Source: Parvularcula mediterranea (lineage in GTDB: Bacteria > Pseudomonadota > Alphaproteobacteria > Caulobacterales > Parvularculaceae). Taken from it: 64,000 nucleotides of DNA. Both the position numbers and the translations under genes were made by a program. The stretch lies in assembly GCF_013085255.1 (NCBI RefSeq), contig NZ_JABFCX010000002.1:796501-860500 (forward strand), given 5' to 3'. Below are positions 34,593 to 43,404 of the stretch, in pieces. The notes below the pieces were generated by a model that saw only the letters and a program-made list of their open reading frames with translations, ran no database searches and was not told where the DNA came from. How positions within the stretch are numbered: the stretch's first letter is position 1; each line of letters starts with the position of its first letter.

Positions 34593-35507
34593 ATGGACGA
34601 TATGAGCAGCGATAAACCGGCGAGCCAGAGCCCGCTCGAAGAAGCGATGGCCAAGATCGCAAGGCCCGACTTCGGCGCCATCAACGCGCCGACGCCGCCT
34701 GCGCCTGATCTCTCAGCCGCCGCGGAGCGCCGCGAGACCGGCAAGGTCATCCCGGCGACGGGCTTCGGCGACGCCAAGCCGCGCCGCAGGGCCTCGGACC
34801 GCTCCGGCGACCTGTCCCGCTTCCCGCACTCCGATGCCGACTTTGCCCGCTTCGAAGAGCGCTTCGGCATGGGCCCCGGCCAGCGGACTGCGTTCGACAG
34901 CGCCTTCCGGATCGTCAGGACGAACGTTCTCCAGCGCCTCAAAGACAGTGGCGGCCAGATCGTCGGCATCACCTCGCCGACCGCACGGAACGGCAAGACG
35001 GTCTGCTCGATCCACCTGGCCCGCGCCTGTGCGCGCCGGCCTGAGCAGACAACGGTGCTGGCGGACCTCAACCTTCAGAGGCCTCTGCTCGCAGGCTATC
35101 TCGATGCGCGCGACTTCCGTTCGGGCATCGGCTTCTTCCGCGGCGAAGGCCGGGCTGAGGACTATCTGACCCGCGTGGCAGGCAGCAATCTCCTGCTGTT
35201 CCTGTCGGACAGGGCGACGTCGCAGAGCGCCGAGCTTCTGGCATCCAAACGCCTCGGTCACGCCCTCGGAGCATTCCGGGACGTAGGGCCGAACACGGTG
35301 GTGGTGGTGAACCTGCCGCCGATCCTTGGCTCGGACGACGTTCTGACGATCATGCCCGAGCTTGACGGTGTGGTGCTGGTCGCTGAGGCCGGTCAGTCGG
35401 CCTTCGGCGAAGTGGAGGAGGCCGCAAGGCTGATCCCGAAGGAGAAGCTTCTCTGCGCCATCCTCAACAAGGCCAAGGGTGTCGAGTCGGCGGAGACCGC
35501 CGACTGA
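34593..35507 (+). CDS. Degenerate BY-kinase/CpsD-like P-loop protein
   Basis: 304 residues; cytosolic partner expected for the preceding Wzz-like protein. A disordered N-terminus of about 95 residues leads to the FRIVRTNV segment, typical before the kinase core. The P-loop is TARNGKTV (Lys135, Thr136), lacking the usual GEGKS/T form. Walker A' is VLADLNLQRP. Walker B is VVVVNLPPIL, with Asn240 where active kinases have Asp. The C-terminus has no tyrosine cluster. It may therefore bind nucleotide without autophosphorylating. The start could be the ATG at 34593 or the one three codons later. Confidence 0.78.
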   Translation: MDDMSSDKPASQSPLEEAMAKIARPDFGAINAPTPPAPDLSAAAERRETGKVIPATGFGDAKPRRRASDRSGDLSRFPHSDADFARFEERFGMGPGQRTAFDSAFRIVRTNVLQRLKDSGGQIVGITSPTARNGKTVCSIHLARACARRPEQTTVLADLNLQRPLLAGYLDARDFRSGIGFFRGEGRAEDYLTRVAGSNLLLFLSDRATSQSAELLASKRLGHALGAFRDVGPNTVVVVNLPPILGSDDVLTIMPELDGVVLVAEAGQSAFGEVEEAARLIPKEKLLCAILNKAKGVESAETAD

Positions 35508-35527
35508 CCGCTTGATAGGCCGAGGCC

Positions 35528-36067
35528 TTAGGCTTCGGCTGGACCTTCCGGTGCCGGACCGGTGGTGACGCCAGGCGCAGCCTGCGGGGCTTGACCCTGA
35601 CGCTGCATGCGCTGGTGCTGGTACATCCCAAGGAAGTCGAGCGGCTCGAGGAGCAGCGGCTGGAAGCCGCCGTCACGGCTCGACTGGGCCACGATCTGAC
35701 GCACGAACGGGAACAGCATGTGCGGCGCGTCGACGAGCAGGAGCGGCTCGAGACGATCCTCGGGGACGTTCTCGATCAGGAACAGGCCCGCATAGTTCAC
35801 TTCGCAGACATAGATGATGTTGCCGTCGCGGCGTGCCGTGGCGGAGCAGCTGAGCTCGACCTCGAAACGGTTCTGGCCGAGGGCCCGGCCGTTCACGTCC
35901 ACCGAGACTTCCATCTGCGGCGCGGCGAGGTTCTGGCCGAGGCTGGCCGGAGCCGCCGGGCTCTCGAAGGACAGGTCCTTCAGGTACTGGGTCAGGACCC
36001 GCATCGAAGGCTGGCCGCCTTCGGCAGGCTGGGGTTGAGGTTGAGGCTCTTGAGGCGTCTCGGACAT
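35528..36067 (-). CDS. secB: Protein-export chaperone SecB
   Basis: Tetrameric cytosolic chaperone that holds preproteins unfolded and hands them to SecA. The SecB core runs from about residue 25 to 155, with LTQYLKDLSFE, MEVSVDVNGR, VEVELSCSATA-like VELSCSATARR and ENVPEDRLEPLLLVDAPHMLFPFVR. The tails are Gln/Pro-rich (PQPQPQP) and Ala/Pro-rich. ATG at 36067 gives 179 residues, the usual alphaproteobacterial size; a longer in-frame start adds 21 unlikely residues. Confidence 0.95.
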   Translation of the reverse strand: MSETPQEPQPQPQPAEGGQPSMRVLTQYLKDLSFESPAAPASLGQNLAAPQMEVSVDVNGRALGQNRFEVELSCSATARRDGNIIYVCEVNYAGLFLIENVPEDRLEPLLLVDAPHMLFPFVRQIVAQSSRDGGFQPLLLEPLDFLGMYQHQRMQRQGQAPQAAPGVTTGPAPEGPAEA

Positions 36068-36168
36068 GGAGGCTCCACGCGGGAAATCGTTGCAAAGCGG
36101 CGGGCTACACGCGGGGGCGGGGAACGGCAAGACCTGCGCCCCTGACCTGCCGACCGAAGCCGCCGAGG

Positions 36169-36561
36169 CTAGCGGTTGATGATGATCACCTTGCCGTTTT
36201 CCTGGGCGCGCTTGAGGCGCCGCAAGGCGTAACGGGCCGCTGCGTGCCTCAGCGGAGGCACGAGCAGGAGGAAGCCGATCCCGTCGGTAACAAAGCCCGG
36301 CGTCAGGAGAAGCGGCGCCGCCACGAGAAGCGCTGCTCCATCGACCACCGATGCGACCGGGGGCTGCCCCGCCGCCATGTCAGCGCGGAGCTGGTTCATG
36401 GTCGAGAGCCCCTGCCGCTTGATCAGGAAGGTGCCGAGCGCAGCCGTGCCGATGGTCAGCCCGATGACAGGAATGATCCCGAAGGCCATCGCTCCCTGGA
36501 TAAGAAGCGTGATCTCGATGATCGGCATGAGCACGAGGGCGACGAAGAAAATCAGGGCCAA
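36169..36561 (-). CDS. fxsA: FxsA family membrane protein
   Basis: Small integral membrane protein named for suppressing F-plasmid exclusion of phage T7 in E. coli; physiological role unclear. The N-terminal ALVLMPIIEITLLIQ, the central TAALGTFLIKRQGL, and LLTPGFVTDGIGFLLLVPPLR are strong family motifs. A TTG at 36561 is chosen because a perfect AGGAGG lies 6 nt upstream and the protein then begins at the first helix as in relatives (130 residues). An ATG at 36612 would add 17 polar residues and leave the SD internal. Divergent from the Tim44-like gene. Confidence 0.88.
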   Translation of the reverse strand: MALIFFVALVLMPIIEITLLIQGAMAFGIIPVIGLTIGTAALGTFLIKRQGLSTMNQLRADMAAGQPPVASVVDGAALLVAAPLLLTPGFVTDGIGFLLLVPPLRHAAARYALRRLKRAQENGKVIIINR

Positions 36562-36743
36562 GAGGGGCCTCCTTTGCTCGCCAACAGGTGGGGCATTCTG
36601 GTCGCCTTGCAAAGAGGTTGAGGAACGTTCATCCCCAATGCTGCGCGACAGGCGCGCAGCGGGTGGCGAGAACGCCTGTTGTTCATATGTGTTTCAAGGT
36701 GAGGCCGCTATGCTGGTCTCGTTCTCAAGCCACCAGGACCGGT

Positions 36744-37376
36744 ATGGATTTGACGCTCATCATCTTCGCCGCGCTCGCTCTGTTCCTGAGCTACAGGCTG
36801 TTCAACGTGCTCGGCACCCGCGGCGGGCATGAGCCTGATGAGCATGAGCGCCCCGTGCTGCGCCCTGTTCCGTCGAACGACGTGGACGAGGAGCGCGCCC
36901 CTGAGGAGCAGGCTACGGTCACTCCGCGCGAGGACCTTCCCGCCTGGGCCCAGACGGCGCGCGAGCATATTCCTGACTTCGAGCCCAAATCGTTCCTCGA
37001 GGGCGCATCGGCTGCCTATGAGATGATCGTCGAGGCCTACTCGGCTGGCGATATCTCCGACGTTCGGGCTTTCCTCGATCCCGAGGTAGCCAAGAGCTTC
37101 GAGGTCGCCATCGACGGGCGTCAGCAGGCTGGCCAATCGGTGGAGCTGACCTTTGTCGGCGTCGAGAAGCCTGACGTCGTCTCGCTCGAAAAGAGCGATG
37201 AAGAGCTGCGCGCCGAGGTCGCCTTCAAGTCTGAGCAAGTCCGCGCTGTTCTGGGTGCCGACGATGAGGTCGTCGAGGGCAGCCGCGAGCAGGTGATCAC
37301 TGTCACCGACCGCTGGACCTTCGCTAAACCTGCGCGCTCGAACGATCCCAACTGGACCCTCGTCGCCACCGGCTGA
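36744..37376 (+). CDS. Tim44/TimA domain protein
   Basis: 210 residues. One N-terminal membrane helix (about 2-19) is followed by an acidic linker (about 25-75) and a Tim44-like domain (about 85-205). Typical family blocks are FLEGASAAYEMIVEAYSAGD, LRAEVAF-like EEVAFKSE and the final TDRWTFAKPARSNDPNWTLVATG. In alphaproteobacteria this protein family is linked to envelope protein assembly or maintenance. Neighbours secB, fxsA, mltA and smr are its standard companions. Confidence 0.9.
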   Translation: MDLTLIIFAALALFLSYRLFNVLGTRGGHEPDEHERPVLRPVPSNDVDEERAPEEQATVTPREDLPAWAQTAREHIPDFEPKSFLEGASAAYEMIVEAYSAGDISDVRAFLDPEVAKSFEVAIDGRQQAGQSVELTFVGVEKPDVVSLEKSDEELRAEVAFKSEQVRAVLGADDEVVEGSREQVITVTDRWTFAKPARSNDPNWTLVATG

Positions 37377-37405
37377 CGCCTTTCTTTCTGAAGAGGAGAC
37401 CATCC

Positions 37406-38527
37406 GTGAGAAGAGCTTTTCTCCTTGCGGCCGTCGCCGCGTCCTGCTCGATGCCGGGCCGCGAGCCGCCGCCTTTCGAGCGGATGCCTGTTTCCGAGAT
37501 CAGCGGTTTTCAGTCTGCTGATCTTCTTCCTGCCGCGCGGGTCATGGTGTCGAGCTGCCACTGGCTGACCGAGAAGACGCCGTCACTCGGCACCAATGCC
37601 GACTGGCAGCCTGTCTGTGACGAGGCGGCTACACTCACGACCGAAGAAGAGGCTCGCACCTATTTCGAGACGCGCTTTGATGCCGTGAAGCTCGAAGGCG
37701 GCGAAGGACTGGTCACAGGCTATTTTGAACCAGTCTTCAATGCACGGACCGATGCTAGCGCACCCTTCACCGCGCCGGTGCTCGCGAGGCCCGATGACCT
37801 CGTTGCCGTGGACCTTGGCAGCTTCCGGGATGACCTCAGTGGCCGCCGCATTGCTGGCCGGGTCGAGAATGGTCGGCTTGTCCCTTATGCGGACCGCGAG
37901 GAAATCGACATCGCTCCGCCCTCGGATGTTCCGGTCCTCGGCTACATGCAACCTGATGACCTGTTCTTCCTCCAGATCCAGGGCTCCGGCGTCCTCGATT
38001 TCGGCGAGAAGGCCCGGCGCATCGGTTACGCAGCCCAGAACGGACACCCCTACAAAGCCATCGGCAAGACCCTCGTCGAGGAAGGGCACATGCCCCTCGA
38101 AGAGGTGACGATGCAGTCAATCCGACAATGGCTGGCGGACGCGTCCCCCGAGGAAGCAGCGCGGGTCAGGGCAACCAACCCCAGCTATGTCTTCTTCATC
38201 GACCGGGGTGAAGCCTCCGGCGACGAAGGCCCGCTGGGCACGGCTGCCGTTCCTCTGACCACAGATGTTTCTGTGGCCGTAGACAGGACCCGCATCCCCT
38301 TGGGTGCGCCCGTCTTCCTTCAGGGCGCTGACGAGGTCATCGAGCTTAATCGCCTCACCATCGCCCAGGACACGGGCGGCGCGATCAGGGGGCCGGGCCG
38401 TGTCGACCTCTTCCTTGGCCGCGGTGACGAGGCCGGCGAGACCGCAGGTCGCCTCAAGCTTGAAACAGCGATCACAGTCCTCATCCCGAAGACAGTCCGC
38501 CTGCCTGGCGAAGACGCCGGAGTATGA
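37406..38527 (+). CDS. mltA: Membrane-bound lytic transglycosylase A
   Basis: Cleaves the glycan backbone of peptidoglycan with formation of 1,6-anhydro-muramic acid. It has 373 residues: a short signal-like N-terminus with a Cys at residue 14, the MltA domain (GLVTGYFEPVF, LFFLQIQGSGVL) and a C-terminal 3D domain. The catalytic Asp lies in AQDTGGAIRGPGRVDLFLG. The GTG at 37406 has a GAGGAGA SD. Its stop overlaps the next start by four bases (ATGA), so smr translation is coupled. Confidence 0.95.
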   Translation: MRRAFLLAAVAASCSMPGREPPPFERMPVSEISGFQSADLLPAARVMVSSCHWLTEKTPSLGTNADWQPVCDEAATLTTEEEARTYFETRFDAVKLEGGEGLVTGYFEPVFNARTDASAPFTAPVLARPDDLVAVDLGSFRDDLSGRRIAGRVENGRLVPYADREEIDIAPPSDVPVLGYMQPDDLFFLQIQGSGVLDFGEKARRIGYAAQNGHPYKAIGKTLVEEGHMPLEEVTMQSIRQWLADASPEEAARVRATNPSYVFFIDRGEASGDEGPLGTAAVPLTTDVSVAVDRTRIPLGAPVFLQGADEVIELNRLTIAQDTGGAIRGPGRVDLFLGRGDEAGETAGRLKLETAITVLIPKTVRLPGEDAGV

Positions 38528-39057
38528 GGAAGGGCCGGGATCTGACGGGTACGGAGCGCAAGCTCTGGAACTCCGTGGCGCGCACTGTCGCGCCTTTGCC
38601 TGAGCGCAAGATCCCCGGCCTGCCTGAAACGAAAGAGCCTGACCTCGCCCTGCCCGCGCCGAACCCGATCCGCGGCGAGACCAGGGTCGCGCCCGTCATG
38701 CCAAGGCGCTCACCGCTCCAGCCAGCCGACCCCCAGCGGGAAAAGCTCGTCGCGCGGGGGCGCCTGCCTATCGACGCTGTCCTCGACCTTCACGGCCTGA
38801 GGCAGACCGAGGCCGATAAGCGGACCACCGCCTTCATCACCCGCGCTGCGCTTCTGGGGCACAGGGTCCTCCTCGTGATCACCGGTAAGGGCTCAAAGGA
38901 AGGCGAGCAGGGCCGCGGGGTCCTCAAGAAGCGCTTTCTTCAAGGGATCGAGATGGGCCATTTCGGCGGCGCAGTTTCTTCTGTCCGGCAAGCTCACCAG
39001 CGCCACGGCGGGGCCGGCGCATTTTACGTCTTCCTCCGCGCGCCCAAGAAGCGTTAG
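38524..39057 (+). CDS. Smr domain protein
   Basis: 177 residues with a C-terminal Smr (small MutS-related) domain of about 85 residues. LDLHGLRQTEA (about 87-97) carries the conserved HG pair, and VITGKGSKEGEQG (about 118-130) matches the TGKG motif of nicking endonuclease or RNA-cleaving Smr proteins. The first 70 residues are a basic, Pro-rich tail. Standing alone after mltA is its usual alphaproteobacterial setting; the function is not established. Confidence 0.9.
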   Translation: MRKGRDLTGTERKLWNSVARTVAPLPERKIPGLPETKEPDLALPAPNPIRGETRVAPVMPRRSPLQPADPQREKLVARGRLPIDAVLDLHGLRQTEADKRTTAFITRAALLGHRVLLVITGKGSKEGEQGRGVLKKRFLQGIEMGHFGGAVSSVRQAHQRHGGAGAFYVFLRAPKKR

Positions 39058-39117
39058 TGCGTCACAAAAGCGTCGCGCTCCTTCCCTAAGCGCGAGGGCA
39101 GCAAGGAAGGCGCTGAC

Positions 39118-40455
39118 ATGCTGGGTCTCGAAATCTGGGCGATCATTGGTTTTAGCTTCGCGGCCTACGCAGTCGTCGGGAACGACGCGCTGCAGACCCT
39201 CGGCACGTTCATCAACTCGAACCGCTCGCGTCACTGGACGGTGCTGTTCGGCTTTGCTGGCGCAATTCTCGTTGCGACCTTCACCTATGGCTGGATCGTC
39301 AATGGCGGCGACCCTTCCTATGGCCGCCTTGCCAACACGGCGAAGTATCCGCCCATCGCGATCGAGTGGTACCACTGCCTGCCGCCCCTGATGCTGGTGC
39401 TGATCACCCGCCTCGGCATTCCAGTCTCCACGAGCTTCATGGTGCTGACGATCTTTGCGACCGTCGCTGGGCTCGGCTCGATGATCGAGAAGTCGCTGAT
39501 CGGCTACGCGCTGGCTTTTGCGATTGGCCTTGGCGTCTGGGTGGTGATCGGCCGGACCCTCGAGAAATGGTTCGAGAACTCCGAACTCGACAGCTTCGTC
39601 CCCATCGGCCTGATTGGTGCGGTCGGCAGCGCCTTCTTCCTCGCCCAGTATCACCTCTTCGGCACCATCGAAGAGCCCAACGTCATGTGGACGGGCATCG
39701 GCATCTCGGTCGTCGTCGAGGCGGCAGCGATTTTCCTCGCCTTCACGCGGTCGCGTGGCCTTTATTGGGTGGTCACCCAATGGGCCACGACCGGGTATCT
39801 CTGGGCCGTATGGCTGATCCAGGACTTCGCCAACATCTTCGTCTTCCTGCCGCGGGAGCTTTCGGCGGTGCAGGGCTTCATGGCGATGGGCATCATCCTG
39901 TTCTTCCTGCTCATCACCTTCGCCAATGCGGGTGGTCCGGTTCAGCGGATCCTGCGGACCAAGACCAACGTCGTGGACATCCGCTCAGCGACGATCATCG
40001 ACTTCATCTACGCCTCGCTCCTGTTCTTCTTCAAAGAGCTTTCGGACATCCCAATGTCGACGACTTGGGTCTTCCTGGGCCTCATCGCGGGCCGGGAGTA
40101 CGGTTTTGCGCTGGTCCGCTCGTCAACGCGGATGACCCGAACGGTGATCGACACGGCGGAAGACATCGCCAAGGCATTCGTCGGCATCGTGGTCTCGATC
40201 GACCTCGCCGTCGGCCTGCCCTTGATCGCCCAGCAGATCGCAGGCGATGCCGTCAGCTTCTCTGATGCTTTCCCGAATTCAGGCTTCATGTGGTTCGTGC
40301 TCGTCACCAACGCAGCCCTGATCCCGGTCTGCCTCTTCGCCTTTTCCAAGCCCGAGGATGATGTCGAACACAGGCGCAGGAACTTCGCCCTCGCCATCGT
40401 CACCCTCCTGATCCTCGTCCTCGGCGCGACCTTCGTCCTGCCGGTGCTGAAGTAG
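39118..40455 (+). CDS. Divergent PiT-like multipass membrane transporter
   Basis: 445 residues with about 11 membrane helices. Two repeats resemble inorganic phosphate transporters of the PiT family. The first has VVGNDALQTLGTFINS (compare the GANDxAN...GT motif) and GIPVSTSFMVLTIFATV (compare PVSTTH...). The second has FANAGGPVQRILRT and SDIPMSTTWVFLGLIAGRE. The ordinary PiT aspartate/asparagine and histidine positions are only partly kept, so the substrate may not be phosphate. I would call it PiT-like with an unknown ion. No PhoU-like partner is adjacent. Confidence 0.6.
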   Translation: MLGLEIWAIIGFSFAAYAVVGNDALQTLGTFINSNRSRHWTVLFGFAGAILVATFTYGWIVNGGDPSYGRLANTAKYPPIAIEWYHCLPPLMLVLITRLGIPVSTSFMVLTIFATVAGLGSMIEKSLIGYALAFAIGLGVWVVIGRTLEKWFENSELDSFVPIGLIGAVGSAFFLAQYHLFGTIEEPNVMWTGIGISVVVEAAAIFLAFTRSRGLYWVVTQWATTGYLWAVWLIQDFANIFVFLPRELSAVQGFMAMGIILFFLLITFANAGGPVQRILRTKTNVVDIRSATIIDFIYASLLFFFKELSDIPMSTTWVFLGLIAGREYGFALVRSSTRMTRTVIDTAEDIAKAFVGIVVSIDLAVGLPLIAQQIAGDAVSFSDAFPNSGFMWFVLVTNAALIPVCLFAFSKPEDDVEHRRRNFALAIVTLLILVLGATFVLPVLK

Positions 40456-40560
40456 GCGAGAGGCCTAGACTCTCCCTGCTCCTTCTGCTCTATGCCGCTC
40501 TTCCCGCGCGTGCCTGGCCCACGGCATTGCCTCGGCGCGCCTGAAGTCAAGGAGATGAAA

Positions 40561-40761
40561 ATGCCCAAGATGAAGACCAAGTCGGGCGCCAAGAAGCGCT
40601 TCAAGGTGACCGGCACCGGCAAGATCATGGCTGGCTCGACCGGTAAGCGCCACGGCATGATCAAACGCACGAACAAGCAGATCCGCCAGAAGCGGGGCAT
40701 GGAACCGATGGCCAAGTGCGATCAGACCATCGTCAAAAAGTACATGCCGTACGCACGCTAA
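40561..40761 (+). CDS. rpmI: 50S ribosomal protein L35
   Basis: 66-residue basic protein beginning [18 protein letters not shown], a near-diagnostic L35 sequence. AAGGAG lies 8 nt before the ATG. infC, which commonly precedes rpmI, is absent; the gene upstream is the PiT-like transporter. It forms an operon with rplT, 14 nt downstream. Confidence 0.98.
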   Translation: MPKMKTKSGAKKRFKVTGTGKIMAGSTGKRHGMIKRTNKQIRQKRGMEPMAKCDQTIVKKYMPYAR

Positions 40762-40775
40762 GGAGGCTCTGAGAC

Positions 40776-41135
40776 ATGTCACGCGTCAAAGGGGGCCCCG
40801 CGTCCCACGCCCGTCACCGCAAGATCATCAAGGCTGCCAAGGGTTACTATGGCCGCCGGAAGAACACCTTCCGCATTGCCAACCAGGCAGTGGAGAAGGC
40901 CGGTCAGTACGCCTATCGCGACCGCAAGAACCGCAAGCGCGAGTTTCGCAAGCTGTGGATCCAGCGGATCAATGCTGCGGCACGCCTTCACGGCATGACC
41001 TACTCGACCTTCATCAACGGCCTGACCAAGGCCGGCATTGAAGTCGATCGCAAGATGCTCGCCGACATCGCAGCCCGTGAGCCCCAGGCTTTCGAAGCGA
41101 TTGCCGAGCAGGCGAAGAAAGCCCTCGCCGCCTAA
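40776..41135 (+). CDS. rplT: 50S ribosomal protein L20
   Basis: 119 residues, full length, with hallmark segments [21 protein letters not shown] and [18 protein letters not shown]. It binds 23S rRNA early in large-subunit assembly. AAGGAGG SD. A strong terminator follows. Confidence 0.98.
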   Translation: MSRVKGGPASHARHRKIIKAAKGYYGRRKNTFRIANQAVEKAGQYAYRDRKNRKREFRKLWIQRINAAARLHGMTYSTFINGLTKAGIEVDRKMLADIAAREPQAFEAIAEQAKKALAA

Positions 41136-41163
41136 GGGCGAGCTTTCGAGCAGTAGAACAACG

Positions 41164-41196
41164 AAGCCCGTCTGGCCCAGCCAGGCGGGCTTTTTC
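41164..41196 (+). terminator. Terminator after rplT
   Basis: AGCCCG-T-CTGGC and GCCAG-GCGGGCT pair across a CCA loop and are followed by TTTTTCG. It closes the rpmI-rplT operon. Confidence 0.88.
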
Positions 41197-41245
41197 GTCG
41201 CCGCACCTGTGCTAGCCTTGGCTTCGGGCAGTTGGGGCAGGTCTG

Positions 41246-41765
41246 ATGGGCATACTCTGGAAATGGGTCTTCGCGCCTGTCGGATTTCTTCTCACGCTAG
41301 CCAGCCTTGTCGTAGCGGTGCTTACCTTCGCCGGGGGTCCTCGAGACAGACATCTGGCTTGAGGAAGACGCATTCGAAATCTGGATCGAGAGGGCGTCTG
41401 AGCCCATCACCATCGAAGAGGTTTTCAGGATCCCCTCCTCGACTGGAGAGCGCGACCTTCTCGTCGCGAAGCGGGGCGATTTCGCGTCCATTGCGGTTGT
41501 GGCGCCGGGTGAGCTGTTGAGCCCCGACGGCTATTACGGCCTTCTTGTCACCTGGAACGGTGATCCTGAGACCTTTCCCCTCGACGTGAGCTGGCAGTCC
41601 GATGAGGTCATCCGCTTCGCCTACTGCAATCCCGCGCCGCTCTTCGCCGCCATCAAGCCAAGGAGCACGGTGGGCGTTGTCTATGCCGAATATGTCCGCA
41701 AGCCGGACTGCCGGACCATCAATGTCGAGAACAATCTGGACGAGGTCCCCATTCCGGTCTTTTAG
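41246..41765 (+). pseudogene. Frameshifted membrane-anchored ORF (G-tract indel)
   Basis: An ATG at 41246 opens an N-terminal hydrophobic helix (GFLLTLASLVVAVLTFAG) that runs into a stop at 41362. A second frame continues without stops from 41316 to 41765, reading VLETDIWLEEDAFEIWIER and then a plausible soluble domain. The two frames join exactly at a run of five Gs (41333-41337). Removing one G restores a single ORF of 172 codons with one membrane anchor and an extracytoplasmic domain containing two cysteines. It may be a recent inactivation, a phase-variable tract, programmed slippage or a sequencing error. No known family. Confidence 0.62.
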
Positions 41766-41768
41766 ATC

Positions 41769-43250
41769 CTAGCCGCCGGCAGCCTGACGCGTTTCGGGCC
41801 TTGGAGCTTCCTCCTCCGGCACAGGGGTCAAAGGCAGGACGAGGGTGAAGGTGCTCCCCTCACCCACCTCGCTGTCGAGCTTCATCCAACCGCCCATCAG
41901 CTCTGAAAGCTCCCGGCAGATGGCGAGGCCGAGGCCAGACCCTCCGTGGACGGAGGTGACCTCCGGCGAGGATTGCTCGAAGCGCTCGAAGAGACGCCTT
42001 GCATCCTCCGGCGTGATGCCGGGCCCGGTGTCGGCGACTTTGACATGGAAGAAGCCATCGCTTTCGATACCGATGGAAAGGGTGACCTGACCCCCCTTGG
42101 TGAACTTCACCGCGTTGCCGATCAGGTTGTTGGCGATCTGCTGCAGGCGGCCTTCGTCGAGGAAGAGTTGCGGCGGCATCTCCTCGTCGACCCGGGCGAT
42201 AAGCTCCAGCCCCTTGGCTTCCGCCTTAGCCGCAAAGAAGTCAGCGCAGCGTTCGGCGAACCCGCGCACATCGCAGGCGACGGGTGACAGGGTCAGCATC
42301 CCCTCCTGCAGCCGCTCGAGATCGAGAATGTCATCGACGAGGCCAGCCACCTGCTTGCTCGCGTTCCTGGCAAGGCCAAGCAGCCGCTCCTGATCAGGGC
42401 GAAGATCCTGGTTCATGAGAAGGTCGAGATAGCCCGTCAGGACCGTCAGCGGGGTCCGCATGTCATGGCCGAGATTTGCGAAGAGGTCCGTCCTTGCACG
42501 CAGGAGGCTCTCCACCTTGGCCCGCGAGGCCTCCTCGGAAGCCAGGACCCGGCGGAGCTCTTCATCGGCCCGCTTGAGCTTCGCCTCGGTGGCGCGGTGG
42601 GCGGCAAGGGTACTCGTGACTGCCCGCTGGGCCGGGCGAAAGATCGTCATCCATTCGATCGCCAGGATGAGAAGGGCCAGAGCAAAGGTCAGGTTGCTGA
42701 TGAGGGCCAGCTGATCCACCCGGGCATCGGCACGGGACTGCAGCGTCCTGACCACACCGTCGAGCCGCGTCAGCAAGGCATCGGTCCGCTCGATGTTGCT
42801 GAGGCGACCAAGCGCGGCGCTCCGCCTCCGGGAAAGAGGCTGTCGCGCCGCGAAGACGTCGTCGAGGAAAGCCTTGACCTCCTGATCGAGGGACGGAGAG
42901 CCCGAGAAATAGATGGTTCGCCTCTCCGCCGCGCCCTCAAGGCTCAAGCCGAGGTCACCGCCGGTGCTGAGCGCGTTGTGAGACCGCTCGAAAAGCGCGA
43001 CCGCCTCGTCGAGGGCCTGCGCCTCGGCAGGAGAGACGCCGTTGCGGCTCTCCCGAAGGACGAGGCTGAGGATCCGCTGCTGCAGCATACGCTGCCGCCC
43101 ACTCATGTTGATGAGAGCTGCCTGCTCTTCTCCGGCTTTGATCGAATAGATCGACAGCCCGTGGCTGATCGACAGAAGGACGGCAATGAGGCCGAGCGCC
43201 ACGACATAGCGGCGCCAGAGGGTGTCGGGATTGGTGAGAAAGGCGGGCAT
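41769..43250 (-). CDS. Sensor histidine kinase with PilJ/NarX-like sensor domain
   Basis: 493 residues. Two membrane helices (about 14-34 and 182-200) flank a periplasmic helical domain beginning MSGRQRMLQQRI, the motif of the NarX/PilJ type-IV-pilus-like sensor domain. The cytoplasmic part has a HisKA box LGHDMRTPL with phospho-acceptor His262, N box IGNAVKFT, G1 ADTGPGI and G2 GSGLGLAI. It lacks a receiver domain and no response regulator gene is adjacent. ATG at 43250 is preferred over an upstream TTG. It converges with the frameshifted ORF. Confidence 0.88.
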   Translation of the reverse strand: MPAFLTNPDTLWRRYVVALGLIAVLLSISHGLSIYSIKAGEEQAALINMSGRQRMLQQRILSLVLRESRNGVSPAEAQALDEAVALFERSHNALSTGGDLGLSLEGAAERRTIYFSGSPSLDQEVKAFLDDVFAARQPLSRRRSAALGRLSNIERTDALLTRLDGVVRTLQSRADARVDQLALISNLTFALALLILAIEWMTIFRPAQRAVTSTLAAHRATEAKLKRADEELRRVLASEEASRAKVESLLRARTDLFANLGHDMRTPLTVLTGYLDLLMNQDLRPDQERLLGLARNASKQVAGLVDDILDLERLQEGMLTLSPVACDVRGFAERCADFFAAKAEAKGLELIARVDEEMPPQLFLDEGRLQQIANNLIGNAVKFTKGGQVTLSIGIESDGFFHVKVADTGPGITPEDARRLFERFEQSSPEVTSVHGGSGLGLAICRELSELMGGWMKLDSEVGEGSTFTLVLPLTPVPEEEAPRPETRQAAGG

Positions 43251-43404
43251 GCAACTGTTCCGGCTCAACAACCTTAAGTTGAACAGCTAAACCCTAAGGA
43301 AAGGTGAGACGGGCCTGCGGCGCTCTGGCGTCATCGCCTGTTGAAGCGGGGCGGTGGCGCTGGCATACGCGGCCGAACGCCGACGCCATAACCCGAAGAC
43401 CGCC

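Noticed and set aside
40456-40560. rpmI leader riboswitch or L20 autoregulatory site
   Set aside because: The 105-base leader contains only a short GAGAG/CTCTC stem. No pseudoknot or L20-mimic could be drawn convincingly.
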